Source of the DNA: Mumia sp. Pv4-285
GTDB taxonomy: Bacteria; Actinomycetota; Actinomycetes; Propionibacteriales; Nocardioidaceae
Assembly (NCBI RefSeq): GCF_041320275.1
Contig: NZ_CP162023.1
Coordinates: 2,666,001 to 2,730,000, forward strand
Direction of reading: 5' to 3'
DNA length: 64,000 bases
The position numbers and the translations under genes were made by a program. The notes beneath the pieces were generated by a model. The model had not been told where the DNA came from, ran no database searches, and saw only the letters and a program-made list of their open reading frames with translations. Position 1 is the stretch's first letter, and every line of letters starts with the position of its first letter. Shown piece by piece: positions 32,680 through 42,546 of this stretch.

Positions 32680-33945
32680 TCAGAGTCCCACGGGTTCACA
32701 CCCGCCCCGGAGTCCCTCGGGCCCCTGCCCTTCGTAACCATCAGAGGCCGCGTCCACTGCGGAGGCCTCGATGTGCCATTCGGCCCGCACGACCAACTCG
32801 TCAAATGTTATGACCTCAGGTTCGTGCAGGTTCCTGCGGAACAACTCGAAACTCCTGAACTTGTCCGGAACGGGACCACCGCTGTCGCCGGTCAGCTCGT
32901 TCAGGGAGCCGACGATCACGTACGACCTAGGCTTGAGGATGAACGTTCCGCTGCCCAACAGCTCCCCGTCTTCAGCTTGGTCAAGGATGTAGTCACCGAG
33001 TTCGAGGCTAGCGAGGTGCACGGTCTGCTGGGCTTGGACGACCGCGCCAGCGAGTTCCTTCGACGGACTCCATGCGCCCGATCGGTACAGCTGTCCGAGC
33101 AGCGGGGACTGGTGGTGCTTGATCTCCGCGAAGGCCAGAGACCGAACGATCCCCGCGGTGCGGAGCAGTGCGTCAGCGCGCTTGCCGACGCCCTTGATGC
33201 TTCGGCCAACGACAGTCTGCTCCAGCTTTCCCTCCTCCCATGAGGTCAAGAGCTGACCACCAAGGCCAATCCCGAGCACCCACGGGTTGGCTTCAAGCAA
33301 TTGCTGCCAGGCCCTCTCCGGGCCGCCGGCCGCGGCGTTCGCCTCTGCGAACGCGTCGTCGTCATCCAGCCACTGACGCATGGTCGCAGCGACCTCGCGG
33401 CGGTGCTGGAGCGCGATTACGTCGCTGGCATTGGCGTCGCTCTCGATCAGAGCGCGGAACGGCTCGGGGTCGTTGGCGTAGACGTTCGCCATCGCCGTGG
33501 GATCGGCGAACACGTCGCGGAGCAGTTGGTCGTCAACCCGGACCGTGGTCTCGCCCTCGATCGGGATTGCATCGATGGCCCGCAGCATGTCGATCAGGCT
33601 GGCGGCCTGCTCCCGATTGAGTTCCAGTGCTGTCTCCAGACGAGTGAGGTCGCCCGAGGTCGGAACCTTCTGGATGCGGAGCTTCCTGACAGCGCCCGCT
33701 TCGCGCGCCACTTGCAACTGAAGCTGTTTGCGCCCACCCGGAGTTGTGTACACCACGTCGTTAGTCCATTCCCACTCGTCGTCTTCGGTCACGACCTCAT
33801 CGAAGACCCGATGGACATACCTCGCCGGTTGACCACGGTCCCGTCCGAACTCCAGGGTGAAGCTGCGGCTCGCGTATGTCCGTGTCGTGAGTCGGCCCTC
33901 GGCGTAAGTGACCTCGTTCGGTTCCGGCAGATCAGCGAACGTCAT
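32680..33945 (-). CDS. Shedu-like (DUF4263) nuclease, copy 2
   Basis: 421 residues from the ATG at 33945; a longer frame from the GTG at 33999 would overlap the upstream gene by 32 bases and is less likely. The C-terminal half (about 215-400) is a Shedu/SduA-type PD-(D/E)XK domain: WQQLLEANPWVLGIGLGGQLL, KRADALLR, LAFAEIKHHQSPLL, YRSGAWSPSKELAGAVVQAQQ. The Asp, the Glu and Lys of AEIK and the downstream Gln are the expected metal and catalytic positions. The N-terminal half is a separate, probably sensing, domain. Shedu proteins are stand-alone anti-phage nucleases; here it is the last gene of a six-gene defence operon. It differs strongly from copy 1. Confidence 0.82.
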   Translation of the reverse strand: MTFADLPEPNEVTYAEGRLTTRTYASRSFTLEFGRDRGQPARYVHRVFDEVVTEDDEWEWTNDVVYTTPGGRKQLQLQVAREAGAVRKLRIQKVPTSGDLTRLETALELNREQAASLIDMLRAIDAIPIEGETTVRVDDQLLRDVFADPTAMANVYANDPEPFRALIESDANASDVIALQHRREVAATMRQWLDDDDAFAEANAAAGGPERAWQQLLEANPWVLGIGLGGQLLTSWEEGKLEQTVVGRSIKGVGKRADALLRTAGIVRSLAFAEIKHHQSPLLGQLYRSGAWSPSKELAGAVVQAQQTVHLASLELGDYILDQAEDGELLGSGTFILKPRSYVIVGSLNELTGDSGGPVPDKFRSFELFRRNLHEPEVITFDELVVRAEWHIEASAVDAASDGYEGQGPEGLRGGCEPVGL

Positions 33946-33967
33946 GGTCGGCACAACGTCCCCCCAA

Positions 33968-35332
33968 TCACGTGGAAGCCTCGGCCACGAGGAAGTCACG
34001 GAGCGTCTTCAACTGTTCCAGGATTTCGTCGTAGGTGACGAGGCGGACTCCCGACACGTGCTCGCGGTAAAGGTCGAAAGACTTCTTCTTGTCGTCGGTG
34101 TCAAGTTCGCTGAGGCGTCCTGCAACGACGAAGCAGCGGGGAGCGTTGCTCACCCAAGATGAATCGCCAATCCTCGCCTTCGTGTCTGCTTCGTGGCGCG
34201 TCAGTTGAAGAGCCTGATCGAGAACCTGGGTCACGGCCTCGCCGATCTCGGACTGGACGCCGTAGACGCCCTCGCGGTAGGCCCGCTTCTTCATCAGCTT
34301 GGTGCTGGGCCTCTTGATCTCCACCAGCGAGGCATTGTTCGTCATCGCGTTCCTGAGCAGGTAGTCGGCGATCTTCTTGCCTTTGATCGAGTTGTCGCCC
34401 ACGCCGATCGGCACTTGGGCGTCGACGAAAACCGTCGGGCCACCGAACAGCAACTGAAGAGCAAAGACGTTCTCCTCGAAGAACTCTTGCCACCAGTCCT
34501 CGTTGTGGCCGTCGTCGAGCGCTTTCGCGTACGAGGCAATGAGCTGCTCGAGATTGACGACCTCGATGTCGCGTTGGAGACGAGCCATCTTCGCTGGCAG
34601 CTTCGACGCGATCTGTGCAGCGCTCGCGGTGGTGGCCTCGATGAGGGTGTCCTGCTCCTCCTCGTTGAGAGGCACTTCGCCTGAGGCGACTCTCGTCATC
34701 CACTTCGAGGTACGCAGGCGCCCGAGAGAGAGCGCCCGTCGCTCCAAGCCGAGGACCTCAGCAAGCTCGTTGTGGACGTGCGTTTCCTTCACGCGACGAA
34801 TTCCGAGGTCGCCTCGATCCTTGATGCGCGCCAAGTCCGCTCGCAAGGAATCGAATCGGGCGAAGCTGATGCGGAAGGTCGCGCCGACGACTGCGGTATC
34901 GCCCGACGAGACGAACTCGATCGCCACACAGTCGGTGCTCTCTTCGATCAGGCCGATGATGACCTCGCACTCCTGCGCGAGACCGAGTCCGTATTCGTAG
35001 TCCTTGGTAAACCCGGACGGCAACTCCTCAAGACCGTCGGCTACGTCCCAATCCGGGTCGACATCGGCAGGAATGATGATCGTGGTGATCTTGGCGTACT
35101 TCGGAGCGAGGAAGTTGTCACTCCACGACCGCGTGTCAGTGGGATAGATAGTCAGCTGACCCGTGGCCGGATTCGCCTCGAACAACTTGACGCCGGCGGC
35201 AAGCCGATCGGCTGCGTCGGTCCCAGGGCCCGGAGTGTCCTTGGGGACGAAGAACCCCTGAATCGCCCCTCGCCCAGTCGTGCGCACATCCAGAGCTCCG
35301 CGGTCTCCCGGCTCCCTTCCGAATCGCGCCAT
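33968..35332 (-). CDS. Shedu-like (DUF4263) nuclease, copy 1
   Basis: 454 residues from the ATG at 35332, 7 bases after the DUF499 gene. The N-terminal about 230 residues are of unknown type (GFFVPKDTPGPGTDAADRLAAGVKLFEANPATGQ is a notable segment). The C-terminal Shedu domain has WWQEFFEENVFALQLLFGGP, KKIADYLLRN, ASLVEIKRPSTKLM, YREGVYGVQSEIGEAVTQVLDQ. The pattern D...EIK and the late Gln are kept, so nuclease activity is plausible. The N-terminal part differs from copy 2 and may recognise another trigger. The tandem arrangement within one operon is unusual. Confidence 0.82.
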   Translation of the reverse strand: MARFGREPGDRGALDVRTTGRGAIQGFFVPKDTPGPGTDAADRLAAGVKLFEANPATGQLTIYPTDTRSWSDNFLAPKYAKITTIIIPADVDPDWDVADGLEELPSGFTKDYEYGLGLAQECEVIIGLIEESTDCVAIEFVSSGDTAVVGATFRISFARFDSLRADLARIKDRGDLGIRRVKETHVHNELAEVLGLERRALSLGRLRTSKWMTRVASGEVPLNEEEQDTLIEATTASAAQIASKLPAKMARLQRDIEVVNLEQLIASYAKALDDGHNEDWWQEFFEENVFALQLLFGGPTVFVDAQVPIGVGDNSIKGKKIADYLLRNAMTNNASLVEIKRPSTKLMKKRAYREGVYGVQSEIGEAVTQVLDQALQLTRHEADTKARIGDSSWVSNAPRCFVVAGRLSELDTDDKKKSFDLYREHVSGVRLVTYDEILEQLKTLRDFLVAEAST

Positions 35333-35339
35333 TCGTCGA

Positions 35340-38300
35340 TCAGCTTTCCTCGAAGCCTGACTGGTCGAACTTGAGCGTGCGGGCGTTCTCGGAGACCGTG
35401 CGGACACGGCTCTCGTTGAAACCCTCGGTGTCGGTGGCCTCGATCTCGATCCGAACCGTGACGCTCGTGTTCTCGCCGGAGCGCAGGTGCGCGAGCACCT
35501 CGTCGGCGACGTTCTTGAACTCGAGTGCGATCTTGTCCGAATTGAGCGTCTTGACCCCGTAAAAGCGGGTCGGCCAGACAATGTCGACCTTCGGCCTTGG
35601 CGACGGGCCACTGCTAAGTTGTGGTGTGGGCGACGGTCCCGAACCGGCCTCGGGCCCGGGAGCCGGTGCAGGGCCAGGCTCGTCCGACCGCTGCTTCTGC
35701 GCGACGTCGGGACGGACGAGAAGGAGCGAGTCGGCTGGGACCGGGGCGCTCTCCTTGTCCTCCGGAGTCCACAGGCCGATGTAGCGCCCGGCCGCCTCGT
35801 CGTAGCCAGCCGCGAGCGCGAAGGCGTCCGTCTGCCAGATCATCGGCAGATCGAGGATGCCCGTGTTGAGAACGGAGCGGTCGCGCAGGCGCGGCATGTA
35901 CGGGTATTGCGAGTACAGGCCCCACAGCGACCCGAGTGAGACGTGGCCGTCCTTCCAGATCTGCGGGACCTTGCCGATCGCAAGACGAATCGTCGCCGCG
36001 GCCTGCCGCGTCGAAAGGTCCCCGTCGTTTCCGAGACGCCGCGAGACGCGGTCGGCCAAGGCGTCGGACTGCCCCTCGACCTTGGTCTCCTTGATGAGGA
36101 ATGGAGCGCCCGGGTCAGGCTGTGCAGGAACCAAGGCCCACGTGAAGCTCTGGAGCAGACGCGCAGTGACCGTCTGGTCAGCCTGAGCCTTCCGCTGGGA
36201 CGCCTGGTTCCTCTGGTTCTGAGTCAGGTCTAGGTCGGCCTCATTGGCGAGAACGTGCGTCCAACCGAGGTAGTCCCGGGTCGCGCTATTGAGCTCCTCG
36301 AGTCGCGCCTCGTCCGCTGCGAGGTAGACAAGCGCGTTGCGGTGAGTTCGGTTCGAGCTGCCGCGATGCTCAGTCGCCTTCTGTGCAAACTCCTTGGCCG
36401 CCGAATCCGCTCCACGCTTGTGCGCAACCTTCGGGTGGAGGATAACGAGGCGGGCCTCGTCGGTGTCTGGGATGTCCGCGTTCGACTCTGGGCAGACGTG
36501 GACACCGGCGAAGTCGCCCCGTTTGCGGCCCTGATCCTGCAGCCGTCGGACGATCTCGGCCCAGACGTCCTCCTTGTGGAGGCGCTCGGCCTGGTCCTTG
36601 GCGGTGCGAGTGATGTTGGGCTGGACGTCATACCAGTACTTGCCCGAGCCCGAGTAGAAGTACGTCGCACGGTCGCCGAGCTGCATCAGCGCGGAATGGA
36701 AGTTGCCCGGGACGTCACCGGGGATGGCGGTTCCGAGGAACACCCGCTGGGTGCCGATGCCCTTGTGCACCGATCCCGGCGCGATCGTTGGCGCAGCACC
36801 GAAGAACACAGTGCGTGCGAGGCGTTTGGTCAGTGCCCGCTGGCCGAAGAGCGGCTTCTCCTTGTCGATGCGCGCCGGCTCGGAGTTCGAGCCGTCGACA
36901 TCGGCGTCGATGATCGCCTTCCACGAGTCCTGGAGGTACTGCGTGAGCTCGGAGTTGACGTTCGATGTCGCGAGCGGAATTGACCCGGGCATGATCATCG
37001 GCGACTGGTCCTCGCCGGTCCAGAGCGCGTGGATGACGGTGCTCATCAGGCGTAGGACGCCGCGGGTCCGTTGGAAGCGCTCGAGCGACGACCACTCCTC
37101 GTAAAGGGTGTCGAAGAGCTCCGGGTGGATCGGGTACGTCCTCTTGATCCGATCCTCGTACGCGCCGTCTCGGGCTTCGCGAGGGAAGTCGTCGGAGAAC
37201 TTCCGATACATCTCGACGTACGCCCGGGCGGTCGCGCCGATGGCGGCGAGAGCGGCCGCGTCGGGCTGCTTGAAGAGCCGCTGCTTCACGATGTGATACG
37301 CCTCGTCAGACGACGCGGGACGCCACTGGTCAGCGACGCGTCGGACGACGTTCTGAAGGCGCTTGAGCGCTTCGAGACCGTTCTGGCCGCCGACCTCCTC
37401 AGCGTTGCCGACGGCGATCTTGTCGTTCGCGTCTCCAGTCTCCGATGCCGGGATCGAGATCGCGAGCAGGACACCTTTGGTGCCCTTGGCAGCCTCGGTG
37501 AGCGACTGGGCGAAGGTGAACTGGTCGTCGAACGTGCCTCCCGCCAGATCGTCACGACCAACGAGCGAACGGGCGTAGGCGACCCACTCGTCGATGAGGA
37601 TGACGGCGGGCGCGTACTTCGCGAGCAGCTCGTGGAGAGCGTCGCCCGGGTGCGTCCGGTCTCGATCGGACTTCGCCACGACCGCGTAGGCCTCGGGACC
37701 ACCGAGCTGCCATGCGAGCTCGCCCCAGATGGTGTTGACCTGGGTGCCGTCGTCCTTGGTCACGCCGGACGGACTGAAGTGGTTGCCGACGATGGCGACC
37801 CGGTTGACCTTGCTGGCCGAGTAGCCGTTGGCCGTCAGGAGTTCCTGGGTCTCCTGGGGGAAGTTGCCGACAGGAAGGCCGGCGGCGACATGCCACAGCG
37901 AGAGCATCGAGTGGGTCTTTCCGCCACCGAAGTTGGTCTGCAGGTTGATGACCGGCGAGGCGTTGTCATCACCCGCCAGGCGGCGGACAGCTCGGCCGAT
38001 GAGGTCGCGCAGGCCCTCGGTCAGGTAGGTACGGCGGAAGAACTCGACCGGGTCGGCGTAATCAGCGTCTACCTCGCCGCCCGTCGCCACCTTGTATAGG
38101 TCTGCCGCGAACTCTGAGGCGTGGAAGTTGCCGGTGGCGACATCGTCATGGGGCTGGAGAACCTCGCGCCACGGGCGCAGGCCAGCTGCCTCGGGATTGT
38201 CTACGGCTGCCTTGAGAACCTTCTTGTCGTCCTTGTCGGCGGTCACGCGGCGGAGATTCAGCCGAATGCCTCGGACCTCATCTGCTTCCTTGGCGGCGCC

Positions 38301-38699
38301 AACCAGCTTGAGAAGTCGTTCACCGGTGTCGAGGGCGCGGTAGGCGTCGTCGTCGGTGAAGGTCTTGTTGTGCGCCCACTCATTGCGCACCTCGCGAAGC
38401 TCGCTGGCAAACGTCTCCCCCGCGCGCCCGATTGCCTGGTTGAAGGGGTACCAGCCCGGCTTGAACCCGGCGGTGATGTTGCCTTCGGTCAGAATCCGAA
38501 ACTGCACCTGCGGGTCGAGGGCGTCGTACGACTTCGTCGACGGTGCCCCGTTCTTGCTGTCCTTGGCCTGGACGAGCTTCGTCCAGACGGCACCGAGCGA
38601 GGGATCTCTCTGGCCAACGACGGTCGCGATGAAATCATCGAGTGCCGGGGCCAGGACCTGAAACATCCGGTCGATGCGGTCGCGATTACTCAACGCCAT
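35340..38699 (-). CDS. DUF499 ATPase with N-terminal Swt1-type HEPN domain
   Basis: About 1119 residues. The ATG at 38699 is preferred because GAAGGAG lies 8 bases upstream. The first about 150 residues match the Swt1-family HEPN domain and keep the RNase motif RNEWAH (R-x4-H, about 105-110). An AAA/DUF499-type ATPase follows, with Walker A NFGGGKTHSMLSLWH near residue 260 and the Walker B-like VILIDEWVAY. The middle and end contain RAYVEMYRKFSDDFPREA and a Pro/Gly/Ser linker before a C-terminal domain. DUF499 proteins recur beside DUF1156 methylases in defence islands. It probably couples ATP hydrolysis to phage sensing. Whether the HEPN RNase is active is inference. Confidence 0.85.
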   Translation of the reverse strand: MALSNRDRIDRMFQVLAPALDDFIATVVGQRDPSLGAVWTKLVQAKDSKNGAPSTKSYDALDPQVQFRILTEGNITAGFKPGWYPFNQAIGRAGETFASELREVRNEWAHNKTFTDDDAYRALDTGERLLKLVGAAKEADEVRGIRLNLRRVTADKDDKKVLKAAVDNPEAAGLRPWREVLQPHDDVATGNFHASEFAADLYKVATGGEVDADYADPVEFFRRTYLTEGLRDLIGRAVRRLAGDDNASPVINLQTNFGGGKTHSMLSLWHVAAGLPVGNFPQETQELLTANGYSASKVNRVAIVGNHFSPSGVTKDDGTQVNTIWGELAWQLGGPEAYAVVAKSDRDRTHPGDALHELLAKYAPAVILIDEWVAYARSLVGRDDLAGGTFDDQFTFAQSLTEAAKGTKGVLLAISIPASETGDANDKIAVGNAEEVGGQNGLEALKRLQNVVRRVADQWRPASSDEAYHIVKQRLFKQPDAAALAAIGATARAYVEMYRKFSDDFPREARDGAYEDRIKRTYPIHPELFDTLYEEWSSLERFQRTRGVLRLMSTVIHALWTGEDQSPMIMPGSIPLATSNVNSELTQYLQDSWKAIIDADVDGSNSEPARIDKEKPLFGQRALTKRLARTVFFGAAPTIAPGSVHKGIGTQRVFLGTAIPGDVPGNFHSALMQLGDRATYFYSGSGKYWYDVQPNITRTAKDQAERLHKEDVWAEIVRRLQDQGRKRGDFAGVHVCPESNADIPDTDEARLVILHPKVAHKRGADSAAKEFAQKATEHRGSSNRTHRNALVYLAADEARLEELNSATRDYLGWTHVLANEADLDLTQNQRNQASQRKAQADQTVTARLLQSFTWALVPAQPDPGAPFLIKETKVEGQSDALADRVSRRLGNDGDLSTRQAAATIRLAIGKVPQIWKDGHVSLGSLWGLYSQYPYMPRLRDRSVLNTGILDLPMIWQTDAFALAAGYDEAAGRYIGLWTPEDKESAPVPADSLLLVRPDVAQKQRSDEPGPAPAPGPEAGSGPSPTPQLSSGPSPRPKVDIVWPTRFYGVKTLNSDKIALEFKNVADEVLAHLRSGENTSVTVRIEIEATDTEGFNESRVRTVSENARTLKFDQSGFEES

Positions 38700-38700
38700 T

Positions 38701-39654
38701 TCAGGCACTCCTTCGGGAGGGGCTCAGACTTGATTCTTCGAAGGCCCGCCACGCAAGGTCACTCCACGTCAGATCGACATAGCGTCGGTTGAGCTCCTCG
38801 CTCAGTGGGCCTTCGAGGGCTTGCGCAGATCGAGCAGCCGACAAGTACTCGTCCCAGGTGCGAACAACGAGTGCTTCGGCGGCTAGGTGCCCGGCGTAGT
38901 CAGAAACGGACCGGCCACCGGCGTGATCCTCGGGATGCATCAGAACCAGAAGGACCGCGTGCCTGTCTGACGGCTCGTCGTGTTCCTGAACTGACTGCGC
39001 CAGCGCGTGGCAACGCGTCAACTGCCTGGTGCGATTGTCCCTCACGGCTGCCTCGAAATCAGTCCACAGGGCGCTCCTGCCAGCAAGCGCCACGTACTTG
39101 GCCCCACCTATTGCTGCTGTTCTACGAGTCGAGAATCGGTCGGCAAGCTTGGTTTCCAAGGCGACGACCTGCAAGGACCCGTCGCGCGTGCGAAATCGCA
39201 GAAGCATGTCGAGGAGTGTCTTGTCGCCGAGCCCATAGCGAGTGCCTTGAGCAGCGAACTCAAAAACAGAAGACTCCAACAGCTCCAAGTCACTTCGGTT
39301 CAGCAACCGATTGAACAGCTTCGCGCACGCCTCCGAGCGCGCAACCGCCTGAGCGAGCATGTTGAAGGTAAGGGTCTGACTGGACGTGAGGTATTTCGTG
39401 CAACGGATCGGGTCTACGCCCCACCCCTGCTGACGGCGTTCCAGATACCGGTCGATAGCTTCTTGCCCGACGAAGTTCAAGTGCCGTTCTGCCGCCGCGT
39501 CTGGCAACACGGAAGCGCAAGGCTGACCCGACACGGCGAGAGTTCCGTAGGCGGAGACGCCTAGCACCTCGGTGCGGTACCACGCTTGGTGAAGCCGGAC
39601 TCGCCGCATGAATCGCGAGTCAGAAGCCGGAATCGGTCCGAGCACCATGGTCAC
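38701..39654 (-). CDS. PD-(D/E)XK-like nuclease of the defence operon
   Basis: 317 residues from the ATG at 39654, which overlaps the methyltransferase stop (ATGA). The central part reads ESSVFEFAAQGTRYGLGDKTLLDMLLRFRTRDGSLQVVALETKLADRF in pieces: a glutamate, then Asp of LLDML, then Glu-x-Lys of LETK. This is the pattern of PD-(D/E)XK restriction nucleases. A later QLTRCHALAQSV could be the usual Gln-containing helix. No family name is recalled. In this operon it is the natural nuclease partner of the DUF1156 methylase. Confidence 0.65.
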   Translation of the reverse strand: MTMVLGPIPASDSRFMRRVRLHQAWYRTEVLGVSAYGTLAVSGQPCASVLPDAAAERHLNFVGQEAIDRYLERRQQGWGVDPIRCTKYLTSSQTLTFNMLAQAVARSEACAKLFNRLLNRSDLELLESSVFEFAAQGTRYGLGDKTLLDMLLRFRTRDGSLQVVALETKLADRFSTRRTAAIGGAKYVALAGRSALWTDFEAAVRDNRTRQLTRCHALAQSVQEHDEPSDRHAVLLVLMHPEDHAGGRSVSDYAGHLAAEALVVRTWDEYLSAARSAQALEGPLSEELNRRYVDLTWSDLAWRAFEESSLSPSRRSA

Positions 39655-42482
39655 TCGTCCTCATCGAACTCGAAAGAGCCCTGCGAACTTCCGGGGGCAT
39701 TCGTGACGGTTCTGGCCACGTCCAGAATCTCGGGCCAAGAGGTGACCAGGCTGTTGAAGCTCAGGGCGTCTTTCGTCCACCCGTTGCTCTCCGCAATTCG
39801 GAACAGAAGGTGGGCGAGTTCCTTGACAAGGTCAGGGTCCACCGCGCCATCTCGCCTGCTCAACGCAGCGCGAAGAAAGTCGCCCGCAGGACGGATGCCA
39901 TCGCGCTCCATAACCTTGATCAAGTGATGGAGCGCCTCCCAGTTGCTCGTATGGGCGTCAGCGACGACGTCGTAATCCCAACTGAGCGACGCAGGTTTGA
40001 TCAGTTGCACGGTCCCCGCTCTTGACGTCAGGATGCCGTCTCGATCCATCAGGTCGACACTCGTGTTGCGCGCGCGAGCCAGATTGTCTGCGTCGCCGAA
40101 CTTCCCCGTCCCGTAGCCGTGCTGCCGGTACCAAGCGATGGCGAAGCGGCTCGCGGCATCGAAGTCTCCCTCCTGCTCGTTCAACACTCGATCGAGGATC
40201 TCGTTGATCCGGGAGAGGGCCGATCGGACGGTCATCTTGCGACCGTCCGGTTCCAGTACGGCCGAGTAGCGACTGAAGACCGCCATCCCCGGGCCGATTG
40301 CCGCCTGCGGCAGATCAACCGGCGCGATTCGGCCCTGCTGCAGGCGACGAAGCGCGTCGGGCAACTCCGCTTCGAGTGCGGCTATGAAGCCGCGGCGATC
40401 GGTCGTTGGTGAGCTCTCCCGCCTGGGCCGAAGGGAGAGAACGATGGAGGAGGCCAACGCGTTGTTTCCGCTAGCGATCATCCGGTTGCTCATCTCGGAT
40501 CGATTAGGCCACGTGGAGGTGATCTCCCAACCGGCGCCGATCATCCCCTCAAGCAGGGTCTCCCAGCCTGTGGACGCTTCACCGCCCTCATCCGCGTCGC
40601 TCTGCTTGAACGCGTACCAGACTGTGATGGGGTACTCGTCGCTGGCGGCTTCGCGAGCACGTGCGAAGACCTTCCGGAAGCCATCCTCGAAGAATGACTT
40701 CGCGCCGCCCTTCCCATCATGCCTGTAAGGATTCGCGACCAGTTCCTCGGCCTTGGGGACGAGCAGCGTGGCGAGCAAGTCCGGGTGAACATCACGCAGC
40801 GTCCGGCGCAGCCACACATAGAAATAGTCCGAAAGATCGGAGTAGCCGATGTTGTCGTAGTACGGCGGATCGGTTGAGACCACGAAGTTGTCGTAAGAAC
40901 GAGTCGATGCGTCGGCCTGCTCAACAGTGCCGGGCGCTGCCGGCACCAGTGCGGCGACCACGCCGGCTACCCAGGACAATTGACTCGCGACACTGCCTGA
41001 CAACCCCGACACTAGGTTCGACTCGACGTAATCCCACACCATCGGGATGGCCTGCCGAGCGAAAACGTTGCGGGCCGTGTCCCTTCCGGAGTGCCAACTG
41101 CAGATGGCCGATGAGTAGTCGGTATTCCGGCTGATGGCCAGCCCCAGGTATGTCGCCACCGCGTCCGCGTATTCGGACGAACCGCCGTCGCTCATGACTT
41201 TCTTGCGGGTCTCGGCGACGAGATCACTGAACGTCGTCAATCCGACCAGCTGACGGTTGGTGAATAGATCGGCCCAACTGGTCATTCCGTAGTTCGGGGT
41301 CTTGAAGTCTCGGGGATTGTTGGGAAGGTCCCCAGCGGGAACGTCGTCGGGCCGCTCGACGGAGGCTGCAACGATGTGATCTTCAGTAGGCCCCAAGTAG
41401 AGGCGTTGGCGATTCCCCTCAGCGACGATCGCCATCAGCTCGGCACCCATCCGACGCGCACGCCCCTCGGCGCGGATGTAATTCAGCGGGACTGCCGTCT
41501 CGCATGCCACGCAGCGCCCGCCCGTTCGGCCCACCGTGCCATCCGCTTCATCCGTGGGCGCCTGCGTCAGGGCGTGGCCAACGTCAAACTTGACCCGGAT
41601 TCCGGACGGACGAGTCGGGTCACCCACCACTGTCGGGATGATGAAGGCCTCTTTGCCCTTCTTCTTGCTCAGCCACCAGGACCTCGCGAGCGGCATGTCG
41701 ATTCCGCAAGCGGGGTTGGGGCAGGCGACCGTCCGTGCCCATACCCAGGCGATCACCGTTGCCGTCCCTCCACTGGGAAGGGGAGCCTTGGGGTACATGG
41801 CGCCGAGCCGATCCTGCGCCGCGTCGCACATCCACGCGCCGTACGCGCGGATGTCCGCGGCGAGGCCGGCGGCACCTGCCCACTCCGTGATCTGCGTTTC
41901 CGCTAGACCCGGGAAGGTTGGTGGCTGGTCGCGGAACTTGGGTGGGATCTCAATCAGTGCTTTGTTGATAAGCGCAGCAACGGGGTTGAGGTCCGACGCC
42001 AACGTCTCAAGACCGAGGCGCTGAGCCTCGAGTGGGATCGTTCCGCCGCCAGCGAATGGGTCAAGGATCGCGGGAGGCGCACCGCCCGTCGACTTAAGGA
42101 TTTCCTTGCGGGCTTCTGCGAGCAACTTGACGTCCCGAACGTTTTCCCACGCAACCAATCGCTCGATCAGAGCATGCAGTCGCTCGCGCTCGTTGCGCTG
42201 CAGTTCCTCGGTGGGGAACTCATCAGGGAGGGAGGAGGGGTCATCGACCAATTGCGCGAACAGCACTGCGCGAGCCGCCGCAAGTGGGCGCCGCGCCCAC
42301 CAAAGGTGCAGGGTCGACGGATGCCCGTGCCGGATCGACTTCTCCCGAGCAGACTCTCGGTTGATCGCCTCCAGCGGCAGAGCCACCTCGATCAGCTTGC
42401 GCTTGTGCACTAGTTCCCCGACCCCTCCGTGCCCGAGTTGACGGGCGAACCTCGCCGCCGATGCGACGCGTGATGTGTGCAT
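39651..42482 (-). CDS. DUF1156 domain DNA methyltransferase
   Basis: 943 residues from the ATG at 42482; a GTG at 42410 with a better ribosome-binding site (GGGGAAC) would give 919 residues and begin right at the conserved VHKRKLIEVALPLEAIN. The DUF1156 N-terminus has RESAREKSIRHGHPSTLHLWWARRP in blocks. The SAM-binding motif DPFAGGGTIPLEA (about 140) and the amino-methylase motif DPPYYDN (about 545) indicate N6-adenine or N4-cytosine methylation. Two CxxC pairs (CPNPACG, CVACET) suggest a zinc finger. It probably marks self DNA in the system formed with the helicase, nuclease and DUF499 ATPase. Confidence 0.88.
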   Translation of the reverse strand: MHTSRVASAARFARQLGHGGVGELVHKRKLIEVALPLEAINRESAREKSIRHGHPSTLHLWWARRPLAAARAVLFAQLVDDPSSLPDEFPTEELQRNERERLHALIERLVAWENVRDVKLLAEARKEILKSTGGAPPAILDPFAGGGTIPLEAQRLGLETLASDLNPVAALINKALIEIPPKFRDQPPTFPGLAETQITEWAGAAGLAADIRAYGAWMCDAAQDRLGAMYPKAPLPSGGTATVIAWVWARTVACPNPACGIDMPLARSWWLSKKKGKEAFIIPTVVGDPTRPSGIRVKFDVGHALTQAPTDEADGTVGRTGGRCVACETAVPLNYIRAEGRARRMGAELMAIVAEGNRQRLYLGPTEDHIVAASVERPDDVPAGDLPNNPRDFKTPNYGMTSWADLFTNRQLVGLTTFSDLVAETRKKVMSDGGSSEYADAVATYLGLAISRNTDYSSAICSWHSGRDTARNVFARQAIPMVWDYVESNLVSGLSGSVASQLSWVAGVVAALVPAAPGTVEQADASTRSYDNFVVSTDPPYYDNIGYSDLSDYFYVWLRRTLRDVHPDLLATLLVPKAEELVANPYRHDGKGGAKSFFEDGFRKVFARAREAASDEYPITVWYAFKQSDADEGGEASTGWETLLEGMIGAGWEITSTWPNRSEMSNRMIASGNNALASSIVLSLRPRRESSPTTDRRGFIAALEAELPDALRRLQQGRIAPVDLPQAAIGPGMAVFSRYSAVLEPDGRKMTVRSALSRINEILDRVLNEQEGDFDAASRFAIAWYRQHGYGTGKFGDADNLARARNTSVDLMDRDGILTSRAGTVQLIKPASLSWDYDVVADAHTSNWEALHHLIKVMERDGIRPAGDFLRAALSRRDGAVDPDLVKELAHLLFRIAESNGWTKDALSFNSLVTSWPEILDVARTVTNAPGSSQGSFEFDEDE

Positions 42483-42546
42483 GAACTTACCGGTGGGCCC
42501 GACAGTTCGGCATGGAACGCGAGTGATTGGTGGGGCCCAGAGAGCA

